Below are positions 23,977-32,750 of a stretch of 64,000 nt of DNA, in pieces (position 1 is the first letter of the stretch; the number at the start of each line of letters is the position of its first letter). The position numbers and the translations under genes are program-made. The notes under the pieces are model-generated. The model was not told the origin of the DNA. It worked only from the letters and a program-made list of their open reading frames with translations, and did no database searches. Origin of the DNA: Halobacterium sp. R2-5. GTDB taxonomy: Archaea > Halobacteriota > Halobacteria > Halobacteriales > Halobacteriaceae. The stretch lies in the NCBI RefSeq assembly GCF_011734195.1, contig NZ_JAANTH010000002.1, forward strand, positions 124,001 to 188,000. The letters are read 5' to 3'.

Positions 23977-25298
23977 TCCCAGTCGGCGGGCCAGACGCCC
24001 GCGGCCTCCATGCCCGGGCGCATCCCGGCGCCGGCGAGCGTCTCGCGCAGACGGCCGTCCTCGGGGCGTGGAACGTCGCGGCTCGTGAGTTCCCGGACGA
24101 GCAGCGCGGCGAGCGCGCCGTGCTCCCGGAGGTTCCGCGAGTCGGCCTTGTCCCGGGTGTCGGCGGGCGTGTGCCCCCAGCCGCGGCCGCGCTCGGGCGT
24201 GACGCTGTGCAGTTGGACCGCGGGGACGCCGCGCCGGAGGAAGGGCCAGTGGTCGCTGTACGGGTGGAGTGTCGGCTCGACTTCGATGGGGCGGTTCGCG
24301 CGCTCGCTGACGCCGTCGAGCACGTCCGCGAAGGCGTCCGTGCCGTGCGTGAACGCGCGCAGCGTCCGGTAGCGGCCCGCGCCGTCGACGTTCACGACCG
24401 CGCGCACCGATTTCGAATCGACGCGGTCGGCGAGCGCGGCGGAGCCGAGCAGCCCAACCTCTTCGGCGCCGACGGTCGCGACGCGGACCTTGCAGTCGAG
24501 GTCGAGGTCGGCGAGCACGCGGGCGGCGGCGACGAGCGTCGCGACACCGCAGCCGTTGTCGAGTGCGCCCTCCGCGACGTCGTGGGCGTCGTGGTGCGCG
24601 AGCGCGAGGACTTCCTCGTCGGTGTCCGGGCCGAGGACGGCGTGGACGTTCTTCCCCGTTCCCGAATCCGTGCTGGCGTCGACAGAGAAGCCGACGCGGC
24701 CGTCCCGGTCGGCGTACTCGCGGAGCCACGCGCCCGTCTCCTTGGAGACGCCAGCCGCGGGAATCTCGCCCTCGCGGCCGAACCGGAGCGCGCCCGTCGG
24801 TGGGAGCTGGCCGTCCTTGTGGTTGTAGAAGACGAACCCCGCGGCGCCGCCGCCGACGGCGTAGCCGTACTTCTCCATGCGGTGGACGAGCCGCCCGTCC
24901 GCCGGGCTGTCCGTGGACGCGAGCACGACCGCGCCCTCCACGTCGGCATCCTGAAAGTCGTCCTCCGTACCGTGCCCGACGTCGACGAGCGACGCGTCCG
25001 CGACGTCGCCGGCGGGCGAGTACGGGAGCGCGAACGCCGGGAAGTCGCGCTCGACGGGGTCGGTGACCGCGAGCGCGCAGTCCCCGCGCGTCCACACCGG
25101 GAGGTCGAACGTCTCGACGGTCGCGTCGCGGGCGCCGGCGTCCGCGAACGCGCGGCCCGCGAGTTCGGCGGCGCGCGCCTCGCCCTCGTGGCCCGCGAGC
25201 CGGTCGTCGAGCTCCGTCAGCGCGGTCAACACCTGCCACGGAACGTCGTCGCGCCACGCCCGGCCGAGCGCCGCGTCGACGCGCGTGTCCTCGGTCAT
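23973..25298 (-). CDS. M28-family zinc peptidase (aminopeptidase type)
   Basis: 441 residues from ATG 25298. N-terminal helical lid, a PA-like insert around residues 85-180, then the M28 core: LALAHHDAHDVAEGALDNGCGVA with the first His and bridging Asp, VGAEEVGLLGSAALAD with the catalytic Glu pair, VNVDGAGRY, and the final His in LHSVTPERGRGWGHTPADTRDK. It resembles haloarchaeal aminopeptidases of the PaaP type. No signal peptide is seen, so it should act in the cytoplasm on peptides. It precedes the divergent pepF start by 116 bases. Confidence 0.88.
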   Translation of the reverse strand: MTEDTRVDAALGRAWRDDVPWQVLTALTELDDRLAGHEGEARAAELAGRAFADAGARDATVETFDLPVWTRGDCALAVTDPVERDFPAFALPYSPAGDVADASLVDVGHGTEDDFQDADVEGAVVLASTDSPADGRLVHRMEKYGYAVGGGAAGFVFYNHKDGQLPPTGALRFGREGEIPAAGVSKETGAWLREYADRDGRVGFSVDASTDSGTGKNVHAVLGPDTDEEVLALAHHDAHDVAEGALDNGCGVATLVAAARVLADLDLDCKVRVATVGAEEVGLLGSAALADRVDSKSVRAVVNVDGAGRYRTLRAFTHGTDAFADVLDGVSERANRPIEVEPTLHPYSDHWPFLRRGVPAVQLHSVTPERGRGWGHTPADTRDKADSRNLREHGALAALLVRELTSRDVPRPEDGRLRETLAGAGMRPGMEAAGVWPADWD

Positions 25299-25414
25299 AC
25301 GTGTCCGTTCGCGCGCCCGCCACGAAAAACGCAGCCCCGCAGTTTCGCGCGCGAGCGCCGGCAAGCCCGCCGCCGTTCACCAACGTTTAACCGGTCTGCC
25401 CCGAACGCCCGTGC

Positions 25415-27211
25415 ATGAGCAGCGTTCCCGAACGCAGCGAGCTCTCCGAGGAGCACACGTGGGACCTCGAGAGCATCTACGCGACCGACGACGACTGGGA
25501 GGCCGCCTACGAGGACGTCGCCGCGAAGCTCGACGAGCTCGAGGCCTACGAGGGCCGGCTCGCGGAGTCCGGCGAGACCCTCCTCGAAGCCCTCCGTCTG
25601 CGCGACGAGATCCACCGCGAGGCCGAGCAGGTGTCCGCGTACGCGCGGATGCGCTCGGACGAGGACACCCGCGACCAGCAGTACCAGGCGCTCCGCGCAC
25701 GGGCGTCCAGCCTGATGGCGGACGTCTCCAGCGCGAGCTCCTTCTTCGACCCAGAGCTCCAGGACTGCACCCGCGAGGAGCTCCAGGCCCTCGTCGAGGA
25801 CGAACCCGAGCTAGAGACCTACGAGCACTACTTCGACGACGTGCTCCGCATGAAGCCGCACACGCGCTCGGCGGAGGTCGAGGAGCTGCTGAGCGACCTC
25901 GGCGAGGTGCTCGGCGCGCCCAGCGACGCGTACAACATGCTGACGGATGCGGACCTGGAGTTCCCGACGGTCGAGGACCCCGACGGCGAGCCCGTGGAGA
26001 TCTCGCAGGCGAACTTCACGAAGCTCCTCAAAGAGCCCGACCGCGAGTTCCGCCAGACCGTCCACGAGTCCTTCTACGAGACCATCGGCGACGTCCGGAA
26101 CACCATCGGCGCGACGATGAAGAATCAGGTCAAGAAGGACGTCAAGCTCGCGGACGCGCGGAACTACGACACCGCCCGCGCGGCCGCCCTCGACGGCGCG
26201 AACATCCCGACGGAGGTGTACGACAACCTCGTCGATACGGTCGACGACAACCTCGACAAGCTCCACCGCCACGTCGACCTCAAGCGCAAGGCGCTCGGCG
26301 TCGACGACTTCCAGATGTGGGACCTCTACATGCCCATCGTTGACTCCGAGAGCCCCGAAGTCTCCTACGAGGAGGCCAAAGAGCACGTCGTGGAGGCGGT
26401 CGCGCCGCTCGGCGACGACTACCAGAACCGGGTCGCCGACGGCCTCGAATCCCGGTGGGTGGACGTCTACGAGAACCGCGGGAAGCGCTCGGGCGCGTAC
26501 TCCGGGGGGACGTACGACACCCAGCCGTTCATCCTGATGAACTACCAGGACGACATCTCCTCGATGTTCACGCTGGCCCACGAGCTCGGGCACAGTCTCC
26601 ACAGCCAGTACACCAGCGAACAGCAGCCGTACGTCTACTCGCAGTACGAGATCTTCGTGGCGGAGGTCGCCTCCACGGTCAACGAGGCGCTGCTCGTCAA
26701 CCACCTGCTGGACACGGTCGAGGACGACCACTTCCGGCGCCACATCCTCAACGAGTACCTCGAGCGCTTCCGCTCGACGCTGTACCGCCAGACGCTGTTC
26801 GCGGACGTCGAGCACCGCCTGCACTCGCTGGCGGAGGACGGCGAGGCACTCACCCCGGACCGCGTCGACGAGGTGTACGGCGAGCGCAAGGAGGCCTACT
26901 ACGCGAACGCCGTCGTCGACGACCACATCCGCCGCGAGTGGATGCGCATCCCGCACTTCTACTATAATTTTTATGTTTACCAATATGCGACTGGAATAAG
27001 CTCTGCCGTTGCAATTGCTGACCGCATCCTAAATGAAGGTGGTAATGAAGCTGCGACCCAGTACCGTGAGGCTCTGCAACTGGGCGGCAGTGAGTACCCC
27101 ATCGATATCCTCGACCACGCCGGAGTCGACGTAACTAACTCCAAGTTCATCGAGACCGCTCTCGATGTTTACGAAGAACACCTTGATGAGGCGGCCGAAC
27201 TGCTGGAATAG
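25415..27211 (+). CDS. pepF: Oligoendopeptidase F with a replaced C-terminal tail
   Basis: 598 residues from ATG 25415. M3B metallopeptidase that cuts short peptides in the cytoplasm. The zinc site is AHELGHSLHS (His389, Glu390, His393) with Glu417 in FVAEVAST. Codons up to Tyr516 (RIPHFY) have the high-GC style of the chromosome. From Tyr517 the DNA turns abruptly AT-rich (10 of the first 38 bases are G or C) and encodes an 82-residue tail ending ELLE. The native 80-residue tail lies 1.78 kb downstream at 28745-28987. The tails match at roughly half of positions, including NFYV-QYATGIS and ALDVY-E, so the chimaera should be functional. Confidence 0.93.
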   Translation: MSSVPERSELSEEHTWDLESIYATDDDWEAAYEDVAAKLDELEAYEGRLAESGETLLEALRLRDEIHREAEQVSAYARMRSDEDTRDQQYQALRARASSLMADVSSASSFFDPELQDCTREELQALVEDEPELETYEHYFDDVLRMKPHTRSAEVEELLSDLGEVLGAPSDAYNMLTDADLEFPTVEDPDGEPVEISQANFTKLLKEPDREFRQTVHESFYETIGDVRNTIGATMKNQVKKDVKLADARNYDTARAAALDGANIPTEVYDNLVDTVDDNLDKLHRHVDLKRKALGVDDFQMWDLYMPIVDSESPEVSYEEAKEHVVEAVAPLGDDYQNRVADGLESRWVDVYENRGKRSGAYSGGTYDTQPFILMNYQDDISSMFTLAHELGHSLHSQYTSEQQPYVYSQYEIFVAEVASTVNEALLVNHLLDTVEDDHFRRHILNEYLERFRSTLYRQTLFADVEHRLHSLAEDGEALTPDRVDEVYGERKEAYYANAVVDDHIRREWMRIPHFYYNFYVYQYATGISSAVAIADRILNEGGNEAATQYREALQLGGSEYPIDILDHAGVDVTNSKFIETALDVYEEHLDEAAELLE

Positions 27212-27295
27212 CGATACCTGTGATTTGACCTTCTATCATCTATCTCTCTGCCAAACAAATATTAAGTACTTCAGTATCTAAGTAAGCTATGTGAG

Positions 27296-27433
27296 ATGAC
27301 GAAGCGATTGACAGTGGACTTCGAGGATGACGTGTACAAGGAGTTCTCAAAGCAGTGCATCGACGCCGAGAAAACCAAGTCCGACGTAGTGCGCGGACTT
27401 GTCACCGATTGGCTGAACGAACCCGAAGAATGA
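27296..27433 (+). CDS. 45-residue ribbon-helix-helix (CopG-like) protein in front of tnpB
   Basis: ATG 27296 to TGA 27433. It begins MTKRLTVDFEDDVYKEFSK and continues KTKSDVVRGLVTDWLNEPEE: one beta strand and two helices, the size and pattern of a minimal RHH DNA-binding domain. Its TGA overlaps the tnpB ATG in ATGA, so the two are translationally coupled. It may repress the element promoter in the spacer 27212-27295 (AATATTAAGTACTT region). RHH genes beside tnpB are unlike the usual tnpA partner. Confidence 0.75.
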   Translation: MTKRLTVDFEDDVYKEFSKQCIDAEKTKSDVVRGLVTDWLNEPEE

Positions 27434-28704
27434 CCGGCTCACAGGCCCTCGTTAAGACGCTGGACTTCCAACTCGATATCCAGAATGACAACGAGAGCCT
27501 GCTCCGTGGCGCCACGCTTGAAGCGCGCTCGGTGTACAACGAAACCATCCGCCTCGCCAAAGACGGCGTGGATTGGGACACGATTTCCGACCGTGTGGCC
27601 GATGACGCGAACCTCGTGAAGAACACGACACAGCGCGTCGTCGCCAAAGCACTCGGGGCGATGGAGAACTACTACGAGTACGACGACTTCGGCCAGCCGA
27701 GCCACACCAAGGACGGCGTGTACCCGCTTCGAGCCAACTACGAAGAAGGCTACAATCTATCCCTCACCGACGACGGTGACGTGACGTTCCGTATCAGCGC
27801 GAAGCCGTACAAACACGTCACGGGCGTTCTCAAAGGGAATGACGCCCATCTCAACATTCTCAAGACCGCCCTCGAAAGTGACGAGTGGACGATTGGGACG
27901 GCGGAAGCCTTGTTCCACGACAACACCGCCGAGTTGCACGTCAACGTCACCAACACCGAGCAGACTGTTCGGAACAAGCAGGATTCACGAACAGTCGTTG
28001 GTGTGGACGTGAACGAGGACAACGTGGCTCTGACCGCACTCTCTGCGGATGGGGTTGAGGATACGTTGGTTATCGACTTCCCCGAGATCAAATTCGAGCG
28101 CCACCGCTACTTCACGATGCGCAAGCGCGTGCAGAACGCGGAGAAGCCGAGTATGCACGATACGCTGGAAGGGCGTGAGGAACGGTTTGTCTGTGATAGA
28201 CTCCACAAGGTGTCTCGACACATCGTGGAGTGGAGCCGTCAGTTCGAGAAGCCATGTATCGTCTTTGAAGACCTCAAAGAGATACGCGACAGTATCGACT
28301 ACGGCACGCGGATGAACCGACGCTTGCACCACCTCCCCTTCCGCACCCTCCAACACTACACGTCGTACAAGGCGGCCTTTGAGGAGATTCCAACTACGTG
28401 GATTAATCCCGAGTACACGAGCCAACGGTGTCCGCTCTGCGGGCATACGGAGCGCGCGAACCGCAATAAGAAGCGGTTCAAGTGTCGAGACTGTGAACAT
28501 CAAGACCACAGCGACCGTGGTGCAAGCATCAACATCGCCGTCAAAGGCAGCAAGAAACTCGATTGGAATGTGCCTGCTCTCAACAACCTTCCCCAAGTCA
28601 GGAAGGTGCGACGGCAGGCATCGGGGGCCGTGGACGCCCCGACCGTGACCCACGACACCGCTACAGGCCACCTTGCCGATGGTGTCGCGGGAGTGTCCGA
28701 CTAA
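27430..28704 (+). CDS. tnpB: TnpB RNA-guided endonuclease (IS605/IS1341 family)
   Basis: 424 residues from ATG 27430. An upstream in-frame extension to 27355 would overlap the RHH gene entirely and is rejected. The RuvC site is intact: Asp193 in VVGVDVNEDN, Glu280 in CIVFEDLKEI and Asp362 in DHSDRGASINIA. The zinc ribbon is CPLCGHTE with CRDC (Cys334, 337, 352, 355). The N-terminal recognition part begins QALVKTLDFQLDIQN. Such proteins cut DNA next to a target-adjacent motif using an RNA made from the element's right end. The intact triad argues against a nuclease-dead TldR-type repressor. Codon use is less GC-biased than in the chromosome around it. Confidence 0.95.
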   Translation: MTGSQALVKTLDFQLDIQNDNESLLRGATLEARSVYNETIRLAKDGVDWDTISDRVADDANLVKNTTQRVVAKALGAMENYYEYDDFGQPSHTKDGVYPLRANYEEGYNLSLTDDGDVTFRISAKPYKHVTGVLKGNDAHLNILKTALESDEWTIGTAEALFHDNTAELHVNVTNTEQTVRNKQDSRTVVGVDVNEDNVALTALSADGVEDTLVIDFPEIKFERHRYFTMRKRVQNAEKPSMHDTLEGREERFVCDRLHKVSRHIVEWSRQFEKPCIVFEDLKEIRDSIDYGTRMNRRLHHLPFRTLQHYTSYKAAFEEIPTTWINPEYTSQRCPLCGHTERANRNKKRFKCRDCEHQDHSDRGASINIAVKGSKKLDWNVPALNNLPQVRKVRRQASGAVDAPTVTHDTATGHLADGVAGVSD

Positions 28705-28764
28705 CCACGGGAAGCCTCGGGACTTGACCCCAGAGGCGGTTCACTACAACTTCTACGTCTTCCA
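28590..28764 (+). ncRNA. Predicted omega/reRNA guide overlapping the tnpB 3' end
   Basis: In this family the guide RNA is transcribed from the 3' part of tnpB through the right end, with the guide being the 16-20 bases just beyond it. Here that would be the native pepF codons starting TACAACTTCTACGTCT at 28745. The 5' limit is a guess; only the position relative to the element end and the hairpin at 28714-28737 supports it. Confidence 0.4.
28714..28737 (+). other. Right-end hairpin of the TnpB element
   Basis: GCCTC and GAGGC pair, with a partly paired GGG/CCC inside, 7 bases before the terminal TTCAC at 28740-28744. IS200/IS605 right ends carry such imperfect hairpins for strand recognition and as part of the guide RNA scaffold. 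Confidence 0.6.
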
Positions 28765-28987
28765 GTACGCCACGGGCATCTCGGCGGCCGTCGCGCTCGT
28801 CCAGGACATCCTCGAGGAGGGCCAGCCCGCCGCGGACCGCTATCTGGACTTCCTCGAGCGCGGCTCCAGCGAGTACCCGCTGGAGCTGCTGCGGGCCGCC
28901 GGCGTCGACATGTCCACGAGCGAGCCCATCGAGCGCGCGCTCGACGTCTACGACGAGCGCCTCGAACAGGCCGAACAGCTGTTCTGA
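28745..28987 (+). pseudogene. Displaced native 3' end of pepF
   Basis: 80 codons plus TGA in the same high-GC codon style as pepF codons 1-516. It begins YNFYVFQYATGISAAVAL, exactly the continuation expected after RIPHFY, and ends EQLF. No stop or frameshift has accumulated. It is joined in frame to the end of the element (GCG GTT CAC TAC) but has no start codon of its own in a sensible place, so it is an orphan fragment. It now also provides the presumed guide sequence of the element. Confidence 0.88.
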
Positions 28988-29038
28988 ACCCACGAGAGCC
29001 GCCCGCTCGCGGCCACTACCGTCAGACGCGCGAACGCC

Positions 29039-29057
29039 GGTAGGCGTTCCGCCTACC
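29039..29057. other. Perfect hairpin upstream of the PAN gene
   Basis: GGTAGGCG and CGCCTACC with loop TTC, 41 bases before the PAN start. It could end the pepF transcript or be a site near the PAN promoter; no T-tract follows (CAAAGG). Confidence 0.45.
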
Positions 29058-29097
29058 CAAAGGAACTTCTACGCGCGTCCCTTAGAACGGGCAACGA

Positions 29098-30330
<1,233 letters not shown>

Positions 30331-30378
30331 CCGTCCCGGACTGGAACGCTCTTGTGTCCCCGGGCCCGAACCTCACGC

Positions 30379-30852
30379 GTGACTATCAGAGTCGTCTGGG
30401 GGACGGGCACGGCACCGACAGAGATGGCGGCCTACGACGCCGCGCTCGCCGACGCCGGCGTCCACAACTACAACCTCGTCGCGGTGTCCTCGGTGATTCC
30501 CGCGGACGCCGACGTCGAGGCGGTCGGGACCGCGCCGGACCTCGGTCCCGTCGGGAATCGACTGACCGTCGTGGAGGCGCGCACCGACGCCGCCGGGCCG
30601 CGCCACGTCAGCGCCGCGCTCGGGTGGGCCGAAAGCGAGGACGGACCCGGCCTGTTCTACGAGGCCGCCGACGAGACCGACGCCGACGACGTCGAGGCGC
30701 GCGTGCGCGCCGGCATCGACGCGGGTATGGACCTCCGGGACTGGACGTTCGACGAACCGACAGTGCGCTCGGCGACCGCGGAGGCCGACGCCGGCGAGTA
30801 CGCGGCCGCGGTCGTGCTCGCGGCGTACGGCGACAGCGAGCCGATACTCTGA
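30379..30852 (+). CDS. pdaD: Pyruvoyl-dependent arginine decarboxylase
   Basis: 157 residues from GTG 30379 (TIRVVWGTGTAPTEMAAYDAAL). It makes agmatine from arginine, the first step to polyamines in archaea and the source of agmatine for tRNA-Ile modification. Self-cleavage between Ser37 and Ser38 in LVAVSSVIP generates the pyruvoyl group. The C-terminal part has RHVSAALGWAES and AAVVLAAYGDSEPIL. The size matches archaeal PdaD. GTG is the only start that keeps the family N-terminus. Confidence 0.9.
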   Translation: MTIRVVWGTGTAPTEMAAYDAALADAGVHNYNLVAVSSVIPADADVEAVGTAPDLGPVGNRLTVVEARTDAAGPRHVSAALGWAESEDGPGLFYEAADETDADDVEARVRAGIDAGMDLRDWTFDEPTVRSATAEADAGEYAAAVVLAAYGDSEPIL

Positions 30853-31033
30853 GTCCGCGCGCGGCGTTCCCGAACACATAATACGTGTCACGGCCTACAG
30901 TTACGACTAGAACAGCGACGAACTGCCCCACCGTCGGCGGCCGCGCCCCGCGCTCGCTGCCGGCCCGCGAGCGGGTCGCGCTGCCCGCGCTCACGCCGGT
31001 CTCCGCCGCCACGCTACCGTGGCCGTCCGCCCC

Positions 31034-32749
31034 ATGACCTCGACACTCCACTCCCGGCGGTCGTTTCTCGCCGCCGCCACCGCGACCGCCGCGACGCTCG
31101 CCGGCTGCAGCGGCACCCGGTACAGCGACCGGTACAGCCCCGGCGAGCGCGTTTCGCTGACGGTGAGCGCGCCGCCCGCGGACGACGACCGTGCGGCCAC
31201 CACGCTCGGCCGCCAGCTCACCGACCGGCTGAGCGCCGTGGGCGTGGACGCGACCTTCGCGCCGAAGGCCCAGTCCCAGCTCTACCTCGACGCGCTCATC
31301 AACCACGACTTCGACGTGTTCGTCGGCCGCCACCCCCACCTCGGCCACCCGGACGCGCTCTACCCGCTGTTGCACTCGTCGTTCGCGCCGGAATCGGGCT
31401 GGCAGAACCCGTTCGGCGTCGCCAGCCCGGAGCTCGACCAGACACTGGAGGCGTTGCGCGCGGGCGACTCCGAGAACGAGCTCGGCGACGTCCTCGACGC
31501 GTACGCACAACGCGTGCCGTTCACCGTGGTCGCCGCGCCCGAGTTCCTCACCGCGCGCCGCGCCGACCGGCCCGCCGAGGCGGGGACGACGACCGAGCGC
31601 CCGCTCGCGGTCCTCGGCCAGCTCGCGGCCGCCGACCTCGACCGGCCGCTGCGTGCGGGCATCTTCTCCGCGGCGCTGACAGAGAACCGCAACCCCATCG
31701 CGGGCGAGTTCCGGTGGAACCGCCAGCTCCTCGGGCTGCTGTACGACCCGCTCGCCCGTCCCGCGTGGGACGGCGAGTCGCTGCTCCCGTGGGCCGCCGA
31801 GTCCTGGCGGTTCGACGGCGACGACCTCCTCGTGACCCTCCGTTCGGACCAGCGGTTCCACGACGGCACCCCCGTGACAGCGACGGACGTCGCGTTCACG
31901 ATGGAGTTCCTCTCGGACACGTCGATGGGGGAGGCGTCCTCCCCGGTGCCGGCGACGCGGTTCCGCGGCCGCACGTCGCTGGTCGCGTCCGCGACCGAGC
32001 TCAACCGGGACACAGTCCGGCTCTCTCTGAAGCGCGGGCTCGACGAGGGCTCCGCCGAGCGCGTGCTCTCGCTGCCAATTCTCCCGGCCTCCGAGTGGCG
32101 CGACAAGTCCGAGCTCGTCGACGACCGCGTGACGCGTGCGCTCGTCTGGGAGAACCGCCAGCCCGTCGGCAGCGGTCCGCTCGCGTTCGAGAGCGCGGTC
32201 GAGCGCGAGTCAGTGACGCTGACGCCGTACGAGGACCACTTCCTCACGGACGTCGACGCGGTCAACCTCGCGCGGTACGCGCCCGCGCTCGAAACGGAGG
32301 GAATCGTCGCCCGCTACGCGCCGTCGGGAGAGGACGCCATCGAGGCGCTCGAAGCCGGGCGGCTGGACACGTCGCTCCACCAGTTCCCGCTGCACGCCTT
32401 CGACGGCGTCGCCGACGCCGAGGGCGTCGAGTCCGTGACGGCACCCTCGACGGAGCTCTGCATCGTCGGCTACAACACCCGCCGTGCGCCGCTGTCGGAC
32501 TTCCACTTCCGGACGGTGCTGTCCCGGCTCCACGACCGCGAGCACGCCGCGTCGTCGGTGTTCGAGGGGTTCGCGACCGCGACCGACATGCCGGTCGTAG
32601 CGCAGTGGGACGTCGAGAGCATAGACGAGGACGACCACTCCCTCGGGCCGTTCCCCGGCTCGGGCGGCGAACTCGACGTCGAGCGCGCCCGCGAGCTGTT
32701 CCGCGAGGCGGGCTACACGTACGACGACGACGGGAACCTCTACCGCTAA
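31034..32749 (+). CDS. ABC transporter substrate-binding lipoprotein (SBP family 5), Tat-exported
   Basis: 571 residues from ATG 31034; a GTG at 31019 would place five residues before the signal. The signal peptide has a twin arginine (SRRSFLAAATA) and a lipobox ending LAGC, as usual for haloarchaeal Tat lipoproteins. The mature part has the family 5 (dipeptide/oligopeptide/nickel) features: GEFRWNRQLLGLLYDPLA, WRFDGDDLLVTLRSDQRFHDG and PVTATDVAFTMEFL. No permease or ATPase genes follow, so it is an orphan binding protein or works with a distant transporter. The next gene starts two bases after its stop. Confidence 0.87.
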   Translation: MTSTLHSRRSFLAAATATAATLAGCSGTRYSDRYSPGERVSLTVSAPPADDDRAATTLGRQLTDRLSAVGVDATFAPKAQSQLYLDALINHDFDVFVGRHPHLGHPDALYPLLHSSFAPESGWQNPFGVASPELDQTLEALRAGDSENELGDVLDAYAQRVPFTVVAAPEFLTARRADRPAEAGTTTERPLAVLGQLAAADLDRPLRAGIFSAALTENRNPIAGEFRWNRQLLGLLYDPLARPAWDGESLLPWAAESWRFDGDDLLVTLRSDQRFHDGTPVTATDVAFTMEFLSDTSMGEASSPVPATRFRGRTSLVASATELNRDTVRLSLKRGLDEGSAERVLSLPILPASEWRDKSELVDDRVTRALVWENRQPVGSGPLAFESAVERESVTLTPYEDHFLTDVDAVNLARYAPALETEGIVARYAPSGEDAIEALEAGRLDTSLHQFPLHAFDGVADAEGVESVTAPSTELCIVGYNTRRAPLSDFHFRTVLSRLHDREHAASSVFEGFATATDMPVVAQWDVESIDEDDHSLGPFPGSGGELDVERARELFREAGYTYDDDGNLYR

Positions 32750-32750
32750 C

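Larger units (their letters stand above)
26963..28744 (+). mobile_element. TnpB (IS200/IS605-IS1341-type) element carrying a substitute pepF 3' end
   Basis: 1782 bases between pepF codon 516 and the exact next native codon at 28745. Contents in order: an alternative pepF tail with stop (26963-27211), an 84-base spacer with an AATATTAAG promoter-like stretch, a 45-codon ribbon-helix-helix gene (27296-27433), tnpB (27430-28704), and a right end with a hairpin and terminal TTCAC (28705-28744). There is no tnpA. No target codon is lost or duplicated, as expected for IS605-type insertion next to a fixed left flank; here that flank reads CACTTCTAC. The left border is set by where the base composition and codon use change. 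It could also have been assembled by recombination with a divergent pepF. Confidence 0.75.

Noticed and set aside
27430-28704. TnpB as a nuclease-dead TldR-type repressor
   Set aside because: The three acidic RuvC residues (Asp193, Glu280, Asp362) and the zinc ribbon are all present.
25415-28987. An intein or a group I intron as explanation for the interrupted pepF
   Set aside because: There is no Hint domain or intein end motif, the first gene part has its own stop after a homologous tail, and the insert has an IS605-type right end. Protein or RNA splicing would not need a second tail.
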